The position numbers were made by a program, and so were the translations under genes. From Clostridia bacterium (lineage in GTDB: Bacteria > Bacillota > Clostridia > Oscillospirales > CAG-272), in the NCBI GenBank assembly GCA_017463405.1, contig JAFTPJ010000044.1, forward strand, positions 1 through 35,322: 35,322 nt of DNA, given 5' to 3'. Shown here piece by piece: positions 16,121-23,703 of this stretch. Each line of letters begins with the position of its first letter. The first letter of the stretch is position 1. Below the pieces are notes generated by a model. It was not told where the DNA came from. It saw only the letters and a list, made by a program, of their open reading frames with translations, and searched no databases.

Positions 16121-16146
16121 TATTTTTTGACGGATACGCATATATA
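16118..16146 (+). promoter_or_regulatory. Sigma-E-like promoter of spoIIP
   Basis: TAATATT (16118-16124) fits the sigma-E -35 consensus kmATATT, followed by a 14-bp spacer and CATATATA (16139-16146), close to CATACAnT. It starts on the gpr stop codon and lies 40 nt before the spoIIP ATG. SpoIIP is under sigma-E control in studied spore formers. Confidence 0.5.
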
Positions 16147-16185
16147 TTGACTGTTGGACCAAAAACGAAAAAGGAAGGGAATACA

Positions 16186-17253
16186 ATGTCAGTTCATCCG
16201 ATCAAAATGCCGGAGTATCCGACGAATAGCGAGCGGATATCCCTGGAGGGGCATTACCGCAAAAAGAATAAATTTTTCGCACTGTTTCTGATTTCCTGCG
16301 CGGTGCTAGTTGCCGGCTTTGCAATCACTGCTGTTTTTGCGGAGAACGGAATCTATTGGTTGCGTTTCGGAGGGGAGGGAACGGAGGAGAGCACGTCCGA
16401 CGGGGAAAGCACCGTTTCGGAGGACGCAAATGACAGTGACGGGGGAAGTGTAGGAGCGCCGTTGGAGGAGCCGATACCGGAGAATGCCATTCCTGTTTTT
16501 TCGACCGATCTCTCTTGCTTTGATCGCGGAAAATATTATATGATAAATGAAAGCGTTTATACGCCCGATATCGATTCGCTTCTGGAGTATGATTTACATG
16601 CTTCGGGCGCGGAGGATCCACTGGTGCTGATTCTTCATACCCATACGAGTGAGGGATATTTGGATGCCGTCAGCACATATCTGGAGGAAGAGATTGGCAC
16701 TGCTACATATTCCGCGGATGAGAGTCGCAATGTCATTGCTGTCGGTGCGGTACTTTGTGATACTTTGAACCAAAACGGAATTTCCACGATTCACTGTAAG
16801 GTATCGCATGATGAGGGCGGTATGAGCGGTTCGTATTCCCGTGCTGCGGACAGCATTCGGTTCTTCTTGACACACTATCCCTCTATTCGCTATGTGATCG
16901 ATCTTCATCGGGATGCAATTCTGACCTCGGAGGGAGAATACGTTCGTGCTGTTACGACAGTCGGCGGAGAGAACGTTGCCCAGGTCATGAGTGTTGTGGG
17001 GAGCAGTGGCGGCGGAAGCGCGTGTGATAACTGGCAGGAGAATCTTGCGCTGGCATTGCAGTTGCGTCAAGCCCTGAACGCTGATGGGGCGGCGATTTGC
17101 CGACCGGTTACCCTGCGTAATGCAACGTACAATCAGGAGATCGCACCGTATTCTTTACTTCTGGAGATTGGCACGGGTGCCAATACGGTAGAGGAGGCAA
17201 AGCGTGCTGCGGCGATGGTCGGAGAGGCTTTGGCACGGTTGATCCGCGAATAA
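16186..17253 (+). CDS. spoIIP: Stage II sporulation protein P
   Basis: This 355-aa amidase/endopeptidase works with SpoIID and SpoIIM at the septum to remove peptidoglycan during engulfment. A membrane anchor spans residues 31-50 (FALFLISCAVLVAGFAITAV), then comes a Ser/Glu-rich linker with low complexity (GTEESTSDGESTVSEDANDS). The catalytic domain has LILHTHTSEGY (zinc His), VIDLHRDAI and YSLLLEIGTGANT (catalytic Glu). The ATG at 16186 has AAGGAAGGG upstream; the earlier ATG at 16147 lacks a site. spoIID and spoIIM are not adjacent, though a SpoIID-like protein is encoded at 23704. Confidence 0.95.
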   Translation: MSVHPIKMPEYPTNSERISLEGHYRKKNKFFALFLISCAVLVAGFAITAVFAENGIYWLRFGGEGTEESTSDGESTVSEDANDSDGGSVGAPLEEPIPENAIPVFSTDLSCFDRGKYYMINESVYTPDIDSLLEYDLHASGAEDPLVLILHTHTSEGYLDAVSTYLEEEIGTATYSADESRNVIAVGAVLCDTLNQNGISTIHCKVSHDEGGMSGSYSRAADSIRFFLTHYPSIRYVIDLHRDAILTSEGEYVRAVTTVGGENVAQVMSVVGSSGGGSACDNWQENLALALQLRQALNADGAAICRPVTLRNATYNQEIAPYSLLLEIGTGANTVEEAKRAAAMVGEALARLIRE

Positions 17254-17301
17254 AAGCAGAGTGAGTCAAATGAGATTCCACATTTGACTCACTCTGCTTT
17301 T
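17252..17301. terminator. Bidirectional hairpin terminator after spoIIP
   Basis: AAAAGCAGAGTGAGTCAAATG and its exact complement form a 21-bp stem with an 8-nt loop (AGATTCCA). The stem starts within the spoIIP stop codon. T runs lie on both sides, so it also serves the converging gene at 17312. The core GTGAGTCAAATG is the same as in the terminator at 1405. Confidence 0.85.
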
Positions 17302-17311
17302 ATCCTGTTCT

Positions 17312-17632
17312 TCAATGCTTGCGTAACGTAAAAAACTCGACAGCGAGCAAGGGAATGGAGATGAGAATGCCGCTCCAGAGCGGAAGCGTACCGCTTTCCA
17401 TCGCGCCGATGAGTCCTGCGATTCCGACCAAACAAAGTGCAACGGAGGCAGCCTTATACAGACGCTTTGCCATAGCACCGGTCAGGACAGAAAGAATGAT
17501 ACAGAGGTAGGAAAGCAGGCGGTCTGCAAGTCTTTTCCAGGACGGAGCTGTCTTTGTTCTTCCATAAAAATAAGATTCGAAAATATCGTTATTGGAATTG
17601 TAATATCTGTTTTTGTTGTAATAAGCGTTCAT
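17312..17632 (-). CDS. Small membrane protein of unknown function
   Basis: This 106-aa protein is not recognised. It begins with an Asn/Tyr-rich cytoplasmic segment (MNAYYNKNRYYNSNNDIF), then has three hydrophobic stretches at about residues 38-54, 59-78 and 83-103, with a Lys/Arg/His end. The start at 17632 has GGAGG 6-10 nt upstream; the frame is open further up to 17737, but that region contains the promoter. The promoter is the best in the window (TTGACA-17-TATAAT), so the gene is probably well expressed in vegetative cells. It is convergent with spoIIP and divergent from the S24 repressor. Confidence 0.65.
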   Translation of the reverse strand: MNAYYNKNRYYNSNNDIFESYFYGRTKTAPSWKRLADRLLSYLCIILSVLTGAMAKRLYKAASVALCLVGIAGLIGAMESGTLPLWSGILISIPLLAVEFFTLRKH

Positions 17633-17674
17633 TTTAAACCTCCGTAAATCCAATTTTGGAAATCTCGTGAGCAT

Positions 17675-17703
17675 ATTATAACAGATTTCTTGCGGTTTGT
17701 CAA
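17675..17703 (-). promoter_or_regulatory. Consensus sigma-A promoter
   Basis: Minus strand TTGACA (17703-17698), 17-bp spacer, TATAAT (17680-17675): both boxes are perfect. It drives the small membrane protein. Confidence 0.8.
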
Positions 17704-17744
17704 TAGCTTTTTTCCAAAAAAAGAAAAATATTTTCAAAAAAGTC

Positions 17745-17773
17745 TTTACAAAGCCTAAAAAACGTGTTATAAT
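17745..17773 (+). promoter_or_regulatory. Sigma-A promoter of the S24 repressor gene
   Basis: TTTACA (17745-17750), 17-bp spacer, TATAAT (17768-17773), 29 nt before the ATG. No clear SOS box or inverted repeat was seen overlapping it. Confidence 0.7.
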
Positions 17774-17802
17774 AATACCGTAATCGGAAAAAGGAGGAGC
17801 TT

Positions 17803-18627
17803 ATGGAATCTTATTTGGACCGAATCAAGCTTTTGAAGAATGAAAGAAAAATGACGAACGATCAGCTTGCCGACCGCTCGGGAATCCCTTTGGGAACACT
17901 CAGCAAGATCCTTGCGGGAATGAGTGATTCTCCGAAGCTTTCCACAATTGTGGCGATCTGCAGTGCGCTGGATTGCTCTGTGGAATATATCGTAAGCGGT
18001 GCTGTCGAAAATACCAATAACTATACCTTAAGCACAGACGAGATCCGCATGATCGAGCGCTTTCGTCTGCTGGATTCGTTTGGAAAGGATCTGATTGAGA
18101 CCGTGATCGCAAAGGAGTCGGAGCGTCTCGCGGCAATCGCCGCGGCAGAGGCGCACGTTCCTACGTCGGAGACGGTTGTAAGGGGAAAAGAAAAGGCGCG
18201 CGTCCTGCAGCCGATCAAACCGCTCGGAAGATATGCGGGAGAAAGTGTTCGTACGGGCAAGCGTTCGATCCTGTTGTACGAGCTTCCGGTTTCCGCCGGT
18301 GTCGGTGTGTATCTGGATGAGTCGACTGCCGAAAGCATCAGTGTGCCCGACAATGAAAAAACCGCCGATGCGGATTATGCGCTTCGCATCAGCGGAAACA
18401 GTATGGAACCGAAATATCGCGACGGCGACATTCTGCTGGTCAGAGCTACCGACGGTGTGGATGTCGGTGAGATGGGAATCTTCCTTTTGGATGGATGCGG
18501 CTTTTTCAAGGTGTTCGGAGGCGACCGTCTGCTGTCGCTCAATCCGGAATACGCCCCCATTCTTCTAAAGGATTTTGCAGACGTGCAATGTAAGGGACAA
18601 GTGGTCGGAAAGCTGAAGAGAAAATAA
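17803..18627 (+). CDS. XRE-family repressor with S24 (LexA-like) autoprotease
   Basis: This 274-aa protein joins an N-terminal helix-turn-helix of the XRE/Cro type (MTNDQLADRSGIPLGTLSKI, residues 17-36) to a C-terminal S24 domain. The autocleavage site is Ala165-Gly166 in PVSAGVGVY. The catalytic Ser200 is in SGNSMEP and Lys236 in GFFKVFGG, so self-cleavage should work. This is the layout of CI/phage-type repressors rather than of LexA, which has a winged helix. It is coupled to radC two bases downstream, with no phage genes around, and may be a RecA-responsive regulator of that pair. AAGGAGG lies 5-11 nt before the ATG. Confidence 0.9.
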   Translation: MESYLDRIKLLKNERKMTNDQLADRSGIPLGTLSKILAGMSDSPKLSTIVAICSALDCSVEYIVSGAVENTNNYTLSTDEIRMIERFRLLDSFGKDLIETVIAKESERLAAIAAAEAHVPTSETVVRGKEKARVLQPIKPLGRYAGESVRTGKRSILLYELPVSAGVGVYLDESTAESISVPDNEKTADADYALRISGNSMEPKYRDGDILLVRATDGVDVGEMGIFLLDGCGFFKVFGGDRLLSLNPEYAPILLKDFADVQCKGQVVGKLKRK

Positions 18628-18629
18628 CG

Positions 18630-19430
18630 ATGAAAAACAAGCCAATACACACCAATCACCGTGAACGTATGCGTGGCCGTGCGTTGTTTGGTCTGGAATC
18701 TTTTGCTGATCATGAGCTTCTGGAAATGCTTTTATTCGGTACAATCCCGCGTGGTGATACCAATGAGATCGGACATACGCTCATCGAGCGATTCGGAAGC
18801 TTTAACGCCGTGCTTGAGGCGTCGGTAGAGGAGCTGGAATCGGTAAATGGCATCGGAAGGTCGTCCGCGGTACAGATCAAGCTCTCCACGGAAATGATGC
18901 GCAGATATTGCCAATATTATGTAGAGCCGGTTCAACAATACAATTCCTTGCAGAAGATCGTAACCTTTCTCTGGCCGCGTTTTCTGGGCTTGGATCATGA
19001 GCGTCTGTATGCCATGTTTTTCAATAATAAAATGGCACTTATTGATTGCAAAGCGATCTCTGACGGATCGGTCAATTCCGCGAATCTGCATTATCGTGTT
19101 CTGGTAGCGCGAGCGCTGGAAAAGAAGGCGTCCGCGGTTGTGCTGGCGCATAACCATCCGCACGGAGTGACACAGCCGTCTGATTTTGATATTAAGATGA
19201 CGAATAACATTTCCGATGCGCTGGCACTTGTCGGGATTCCGTTGCTGGAGCATCTGGTGTTTGCTGAGGATCGTTTTCAATCGATTATGAAAACGAATTG
19301 CTTCATTCCGCAGGTGATGGCAAGATCTGATTGTGTATCGACGGGCGCAGACGGGTTCGATGCAGAGCTGTTTTATGACATCGACGAGGAGACCTATCGA
19401 TTCCTGCCGCCGGCTACGCTTCAAAAATAA
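18630..19430 (+). CDS. radC: RadC family JAB-domain protein
   Basis: This 266-aa protein starts two bases after the S24 repressor. The N-terminal half has a helix-hairpin-helix-like element (ESVNGIGRSSAVQIKL). The C-terminal half is the JAB/MPN metal domain with the JAMM motif AHNHPHGVTQPSDFD, preceded by the conserved Glu/Asp and Ser region. Historically linked with DNA repair, RadC proteins have no proven biochemical activity in cells, and many relatives travel with mobile elements. The first 45 residues (MRGRALFGLESFADHELLEML, minus the last residue of the usual motif) are well conserved. A roughly 30-residue tail rich in acidic and aromatic residues ends the protein. Confidence 0.9.
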   Translation: MKNKPIHTNHRERMRGRALFGLESFADHELLEMLLFGTIPRGDTNEIGHTLIERFGSFNAVLEASVEELESVNGIGRSSAVQIKLSTEMMRRYCQYYVEPVQQYNSLQKIVTFLWPRFLGLDHERLYAMFFNNKMALIDCKAISDGSVNSANLHYRVLVARALEKKASAVVLAHNHPHGVTQPSDFDIKMTNNISDALALVGIPLLEHLVFAEDRFQSIMKTNCFIPQVMARSDCVSTGADGFDAELFYDIDEETYRFLPPATLQK

Positions 19431-19443
19431 ATCCATTACAAAA

Positions 19444-19474
19444 CGCGGAGTCGGTACGTTGTATCGGCTCCGCG
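19444..19474. terminator. Hairpin between radC and eno
   Basis: CGCGGAGTCGGTAC and GTATCGGCTCCGCG pair with one mismatch around a 3-nt loop. T tracts are weak on both sides, so termination would be partial. It is placed between two convergent genes. Confidence 0.55.
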
Positions 19475-19488
19475 CTTGGTGTGTGGGA

Positions 19489-20817
19489 TTATGATCCGAC
19501 AGCGGCAGGCTTGCGCCCTGCAGTCGCGGGGGATTTTTTGGATGCGCGTTTTTCGAGTCCGTAGCGCGCGGAGGCGGATAGAGCGCTTTCGATGCGCAGG
19601 AGGCGATTGTATTTTGCTACGCGCTCACTGCGGCAGGGGGCTCCCGTTTTGATCAAGGGAGCATTAACGGCGACACAAAGATCCGCAAGCGTCGTATCCT
19701 CGGTTTCTCCGCTACGGTGAGAAGGGATATATCCGTATCCCGCAGCCCTTGCTGTCGCAATGACGTTGAGGGTTTCGGTCAGAGTACCGATCTGATTGGG
19801 CTTGACGAGGATCGCGTTGGCAGCGCCCTGTGCGATGCCCTCACGCAAGCGCTTCTCACTCGTGACAAACAGATCGTCGCCTACCAGCATGACCTTCTCT
19901 CCCAGTTTATCGGTCAATTCGCACCAACCGTCAAAATCGCGCTGATCCAATCCGTCCTCAATTGAGAGAATCGGGTATTTTTGCACGTAGCCCATCCATT
20001 TTTCGATCAGACCGGAACGGGTATAGTGATTTCCTCGCTTTGGCATACGGTAAGAGCCGTCCTCCGTGTACCATTCACTTGCGGCACAGTCCAGAGAGAT
20101 TTTGACGCGGGAGGTATCGTAGCCGCTTTCCTCGATCGCACGGCAGATCAGCTCCAGCGCATCCTCGTCATTCTTCAGGTTCGGTGCAAAGCCTCCCTCG
20201 TCTCCTACAGTAGAGCTGAAGCCCTCGGCTTTTAGAATTTTACCGAGGGTATGGTAGATTTCACATCCGATCCGCAATCCCTCGGAAAAGGAAGCGGCTC
20301 CGACGGGAGCAATCATAAATTCCTGAATTTCCACATTGTTAGAGGCGTGTGCACCTCCATTGAGGATATTCATCATCGGAATCGGGAGCCGATTGGCAGA
20401 GGCGCCTCCCAGATATCGGTAGAGCGGCAGATGATACCAGTTTGCGGCTGCACGGGCGGCGGCAAGCGATACGGAGAGGAGTGCATTGGCACCCAGACGG
20501 CTTTTGTTCTCCGTACCGTCCAGATCGCATAAAATGCGGTCGATCTCACTTTGCTCGGACGCACAAACCCCCGTGAGGGCTGGAGAAATGATTTTTCCGA
20601 CGCCGGAGACTGCCTCCAGCACACCTTTTCCACCGTATCGGCGACGGTCACCGTCTCTTTTTTCACACGCTTCGTAAATGCCTGTGGAAGCACCGGACGG
20701 AACGCTGGCAACACCGACGGTGCCGTCGGTGAGAAAGACCGTGGATTCCACGGTTGGATTTCCGCGGGAATCCAAAATTTCGCGGGCGCAGCAACGGGTG
20801 ATTTGAGGTTTGTTCAT
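19489..20817 (-). CDS. eno: Enolase
   Basis: This 442-aa glycolytic enzyme converts 2-phosphoglycerate to phosphoenolpyruvate. All key elements are present: [24 protein letters not shown], the proton-transfer region [11 protein letters not shown], Mg ligands in KISLDCAA (Asp), SIEDGL (Glu) and VGDDLFVTS (Asp), the catalytic Lys in [21 protein letters not shown], and the second Lys in [13 protein letters not shown] basic, Ala/Lys-rich tail ([20 protein letters not shown]) extends beyond the usual end. It is a single-gene unit away from other glycolytic genes and has a structured leader of about 175 nt with its own promoter, which suggests attenuation or a separate small RNA upstream. Confidence 0.95.
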   Translation of the reverse strand: MNKPQITRCCAREILDSRGNPTVESTVFLTDGTVGVASVPSGASTGIYEACEKRDGDRRRYGGKGVLEAVSGVGKIISPALTGVCASEQSEIDRILCDLDGTENKSRLGANALLSVSLAAARAAANWYHLPLYRYLGGASANRLPIPMMNILNGGAHASNNVEIQEFMIAPVGAASFSEGLRIGCEIYHTLGKILKAEGFSSTVGDEGGFAPNLKNDEDALELICRAIEESGYDTSRVKISLDCAASEWYTEDGSYRMPKRGNHYTRSGLIEKWMGYVQKYPILSIEDGLDQRDFDGWCELTDKLGEKVMLVGDDLFVTSEKRLREGIAQGAANAILVKPNQIGTLTETLNVIATARAAGYGYIPSHRSGETEDTTLADLCVAVNAPLIKTGAPCRSERVAKYNRLLRIESALSASARYGLEKRASKKSPATAGRKPAAVGS

Positions 20818-20883
20818 ATCGATTCATCCTTTCGGTTAAAATTTGAAGCAATCTTATTATCGTCCTCGAACGGGAAGTTTATA

Positions 20884-20993
20884 CAAAATAAAAGTGCACA
20901 CCGAGGCTCTGCGAGGAGATGTCATAAGATTGACATTTCACAAAACGTATGCGGTGTGCATAAAGGGGAACCCGGCGACGATTGCCACCGGCA
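20884..20993 (-). ncRNA. Structured leader RNA / candidate riboswitch upstream of eno
   Basis: From the promoter at 21028-21000, the transcript begins within two bases of an 8-bp hairpin (CCGGTGGC-AATC-GTCGCCGG, 20991-20972). A GGTTCCCC linker follows. Then comes a perfect 9-bp stem TGCACACCG/CGGTGTGCA (20960-20952 with 20903-20895) enclosing an inner 6-bp hairpin ATGTCA/TGACAT (20936-20919) and unpaired conserved-looking stretches. The 9-bp stem is followed by CTTTTATTTTG, a possible terminator tail. eno starts 67 nt further on. No known riboswitch family was recognised from the sequence. It could regulate eno, or be an independent small RNA. Confidence 0.5.
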
Positions 20994-20999
20994 CATAAT

Positions 21000-21028
21000 A
21001 TTATACAACATTTCCATTGATTTGTAAA
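21000..21028 (-). promoter_or_regulatory. Sigma-A promoter of the eno leader RNA
   Basis: Minus strand TTTACA (21028-21023), 17-bp spacer, TATAAT (21005-21000), +1 near 20993. Between here and the divergent MFS promoter (21176) nothing else was identified; that stretch is AT-rich. Confidence 0.7.
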
Positions 21029-21175
21029 TATTCAATTGTGACGAAAATTAGCAAAAATTTTCGTGAAAAAGCATATGAGTTAGAATTTTACTTGTATTTT
21101 GATACGATTTTTTGGTGATTTTTTCGATAGACATTTATGTCGTATATTTTTTATCCTCTTTTTTTCGTCCGAGTG

Positions 21176-21204
21176 TTTACAAAATTGCGCTTTTATGATA
21201 TAAT
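21176..21204 (+). promoter_or_regulatory. Sigma-A promoter of the MFS gene
   Basis: TTTACA (21176-21181), 17-bp spacer, TATAAT (21199-21204), 38 nt before the ATG. Confidence 0.7.
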
Positions 21205-21242
21205 TTGAGACAGTTATACACATATATAAAGGATAGAAACAC

Positions 21243-22442
21243 ATGAAGCTGACGTATCGTTCCACAATGCTCGCCTGCTACAACGGATATATCACACAGG
21301 CAATTTCCATCAATCTGGCTCCGCTTTTGTATTTGACTTTTCAGAGTGCCTTCGGGCTTTCCGTCGGTGCGATCAGCTCGCTGATCGCAGTCAATTTTTC
21401 CACACAGCTGTTAATCGATTTTTTGGCATCCCGCTTTTCCGATCGCATGAATCTCCGCTTTTTTGCGGTGCTGGCACACGTATTGGTCGCGGTGGGGCTT
21501 GCAGGACTTTCGATTTTTCCCATGATACTACCACCTTATATCGGGCTTCTGGTTGCAGAGACACTGCTCGGGATCGGAGGCGGGTTTACCGAGGTGCTGA
21601 TCAGCCCTTTGATGGAGGCTTGTCCGACCGAGGAAAAATCGGGCAACATGAGCCTTTTGCACTCCTTTTATTGTTGGGGGCAGGCGGGTGATGTGCTGTT
21701 GTCTGGAATTTACTTTTCTTTCTTTGAAATCGAAGAGTCATGGCGTTTTTTGCCGTTTTTATGGGCTCTTGTGCCTGTTGTGGGGGCAATTGCGTTCTCT
21801 GTTGTGCCGATTTATCATCTGCCGGGTGATGGAGAGGGAAAGCACTCCTCGTACAGACGCCTGTTCGGTATGCCGCTGTTTTTTTGCTTCCTTTTGATGA
21901 TGTTCTGTGCGGGAGCAGGGGAGATGACGATGAGCCAGTGGTCATCTGCTTTTGCGGAATCGGCGCTCGGTGTTTCAAAGGCGTTGGGGGACCTGCTCGG
22001 GCCCTGCATGTTTGCTCTGATGATGGGATTGACACGCGCTCTGTACGGAAAATTCAGCCATCGCATTGATCTTCATAAAATGATGATCCTCGGTTGCATC
22101 GGCTGTGCGGGAGCATATCTTCTGTCGGCGTTTGCACCGCACCCCGCGTTCTCTCTGCTCGGCTGTACGCTTTGCGGCTTCAGTGTCGGAATTTTCTGGC
22201 CCGGCGTTCTCAGCCGTGCCTCCGAAGCAATTCCGACGGGCGGAATTTCCATGTTCGCGATTCTGGCACTGGCGGGAGATCTCGGATGCCTGATCGGTCC
22301 GTCTGTGGCGGGTGGTATTGCGGATATGCTTGGCGGAGAACTGAAATGGGCATTCTGCTTTGCGGTGATTTTTCCGATTGTGTGTCTTGTTACGCTGTTG
22401 TTATATAAAATGCTATATAATAAACGAAAGGAACGCTTGTAA
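21243..22442 (+). CDS. MFS transporter
   Basis: This 399-aa integral membrane protein has about twelve hydrophobic segments split by a central cytoplasmic loop (HLPGDGEGKHSSYRRLF, near residue 200), the plan of the major facilitator superfamily. Between segments 2 and 3 the loop ASRFSDRMNLRFFAV stands for the usual GxxxDRxGRR signature. GGFTEVLISPLMEA and LLHSFYCWGQAGDV recall the sugar/fucose-permease-like subgroup with a polar helix 5. The substrate is unknown. AAAGGA precedes the ATG. It is co-transcribed with a histidine phosphatase gene that starts 3 nt after its stop. Confidence 0.85.
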   Translation: MKLTYRSTMLACYNGYITQAISINLAPLLYLTFQSAFGLSVGAISSLIAVNFSTQLLIDFLASRFSDRMNLRFFAVLAHVLVAVGLAGLSIFPMILPPYIGLLVAETLLGIGGGFTEVLISPLMEACPTEEKSGNMSLLHSFYCWGQAGDVLLSGIYFSFFEIEESWRFLPFLWALVPVVGAIAFSVVPIYHLPGDGEGKHSSYRRLFGMPLFFCFLLMMFCAGAGEMTMSQWSSAFAESALGVSKALGDLLGPCMFALMMGLTRALYGKFSHRIDLHKMMILGCIGCAGAYLLSAFAPHPAFSLLGCTLCGFSVGIFWPGVLSRASEAIPTGGISMFAILALAGDLGCLIGPSVAGGIADMLGGELKWAFCFAVIFPIVCLVTLLLYKMLYNKRKERL

Positions 22443-22445
22443 AAA

Positions 22446-23093
22446 ATGACAAAAATGATTTTTGTTCGCCACGGACAGAGCGAAGCGAATCTTTTAACAA
22501 TATTTGCGGGGCATACGGATATTCCTCTGACCGACCTCGGGAGGCATCAGGCGGAGAACACCGCACAATTTTTGAAGGATTATTCGATCGACGCCGTTTA
22601 TGCCAGCGACCTTCTTCGCGCAATGCAGACCGCGGAGCCGACGGCGCGAATGCACGGATTAGAGATTATTCCCGATGTGCGCCTGCGCGAGATCTATGCG
22701 GGAGACTGGGAGGGCGTTACGTTCAATGACCTGCTTACATTATATCCCGAGAGCTTCGGAATCCTTTGGCGTACCGATTGCGGTCGCGCGCATCCGGAAA
22801 ATGGAGAGAGCGTTTTGGAGCTTGCCGAGCGCATTTATACGGAGGTTGACCGTATTGCAGCAGAGCACCGCGGCGGATGTGTGGCAATCTTTTCTCACGC
22901 GACTCCCATTCGTCTTCTTTGCGCGCGCTGGCAGGGATATCTCCCTGAGGAGATTTCCAAGATTTCCTTCTGCGGAAATGCATCGGTGTCGGTGGTGGAT
23001 TATGAGGATGACGGTTCGTACACCGTGCATTTGTGCGGTTACGATGCGCACCAGGGCGATATGGCAACTTGCTTCAAAAAGGGAAGTGTGTAA
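22446..23093 (+). CDS. Histidine phosphatase family protein (PGM-like)
   Basis: This 215-aa enzyme of the phosphoglycerate mutase-like branch has the catalytic RHGQSEAN motif at residues 8-15, whose His is phosphorylated. It also has the second phosphate-pocket Arg in YASDLLRAMQTAEPT, the acid LREIYAGDWEG, and the second catalytic His in AIFSHATPIRLL. Members include cofactor-dependent mutases, cobalamin-pathway phosphatases (CobC) and broad sugar-phosphate phosphatases. The GDWEG and length fit a phosphatase better than a mutase. It is the second gene of a two-gene unit with the MFS permease, which hints at a phosphorylated or transported small molecule, but no more can be said. Confidence 0.9.
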   Translation: MTKMIFVRHGQSEANLLTIFAGHTDIPLTDLGRHQAENTAQFLKDYSIDAVYASDLLRAMQTAEPTARMHGLEIIPDVRLREIYAGDWEGVTFNDLLTLYPESFGILWRTDCGRAHPENGESVLELAERIYTEVDRIAAEHRGGCVAIFSHATPIRLLCARWQGYLPEEISKISFCGNASVSVVDYEDDGSYTVHLCGYDAHQGDMATCFKKGSV

Positions 23094-23103
23094 CATTTGA
23101 TAA

Positions 23104-23144
23104 AGAGAGGTACCGCAGGCACAGAGCCGACGATACCTCTTTTG
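23104..23144. terminator. Hairpin between convergent genes
   Basis: AAGAGAGGTA and TACCTCTTTT pair around a loop that also contains CCG/CGA pairing; T run follows on the plus strand. It separates the histidine phosphatase gene from the minus-strand PG-binding cluster. Confidence 0.6.
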
Positions 23145-23149
23145 CTATT

Positions 23150-23683
23150 TTATAAAAACGGCTCCGTGGCAAACAGGATATTATACTGATCCGTGATGGC
23201 GTTCCAGGTGGAGGCGTTCGTGTTCCCACTTTCGGGCAGGCTGTTGTGTTTTTGAAAGTATCTTACTGCCTGTGCGGTTGATTCGTCGTAGGTTCCCGTG
23301 ACGTCCGTCGGTTCCAGTCCGTTGTAGTTGGCACTCAACTCCCGTAGCATATGCTGAAGGACCGAGACTGCAAATCCGATGTTGCCGGGCACCAGCTCCA
23401 CCGTTTGGCGGACGAACGGGAAAAAGGCAACCGTGCGAGGCGGTGTGTGTTCGGTAAGCGATGCACGATAGCTTGTGTATAATTCATCCCACGTTCTTCT
23501 ATCGGCTTTTCCGGTAACGGGAAGCCCGCGTAGCGTCTGGAAATCCCGCAGAGATGTACGGGTATCGCTTTCGAAAATGCCGTCGATCGGAGGTGCCTTG
23601 ATGGAGGGATTGTGATACGAAAGCTGACGCAGATACCGTTGCAGATTTTCAATGGCGAGTGGTTCATTTGTGTGTTGCGGCAT
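23150..23683 (-). CDS. Two-domain peptidoglycan-binding protein
   Basis: This 177-aa protein consists of two PG_binding_1 (three-helix) domains. The first is at about residues 10-70 (IENLQRYLRQLSYHNPSI, DGIFESDTRTSLRDFQTLRGLP, ADRRTWDELY). The second is at about residues 100-165 (VSVLQHMLRELSANYNGL, TGTYDESTAQAVRYFQKHNSLP, ASTWNAITDQY). No signal peptide, membrane helix or enzyme domain is visible. The ATG at 23683 has AAAGGAG about 10 nt upstream; a TTG at 23692 is too near that site. It is the last gene of a three-gene cluster and starts 20 nt after the SpoIID-like protein. The absence of a secretion signal suggests action inside the sporulating mother cell or non-classical export. Confidence 0.8.
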   Translation of the reverse strand: MPQHTNEPLAIENLQRYLRQLSYHNPSIKAPPIDGIFESDTRTSLRDFQTLRGLPVTGKADRRTWDELYTSYRASLTEHTPPRTVAFFPFVRQTVELVPGNIGFAVSVLQHMLRELSANYNGLEPTDVTGTYDESTAQAVRYFQKHNSLPESGNTNASTWNAITDQYNILFATEPFL

Positions 23684-23703
23684 GAGGATCAAGCTCCTTT
23701 CTG

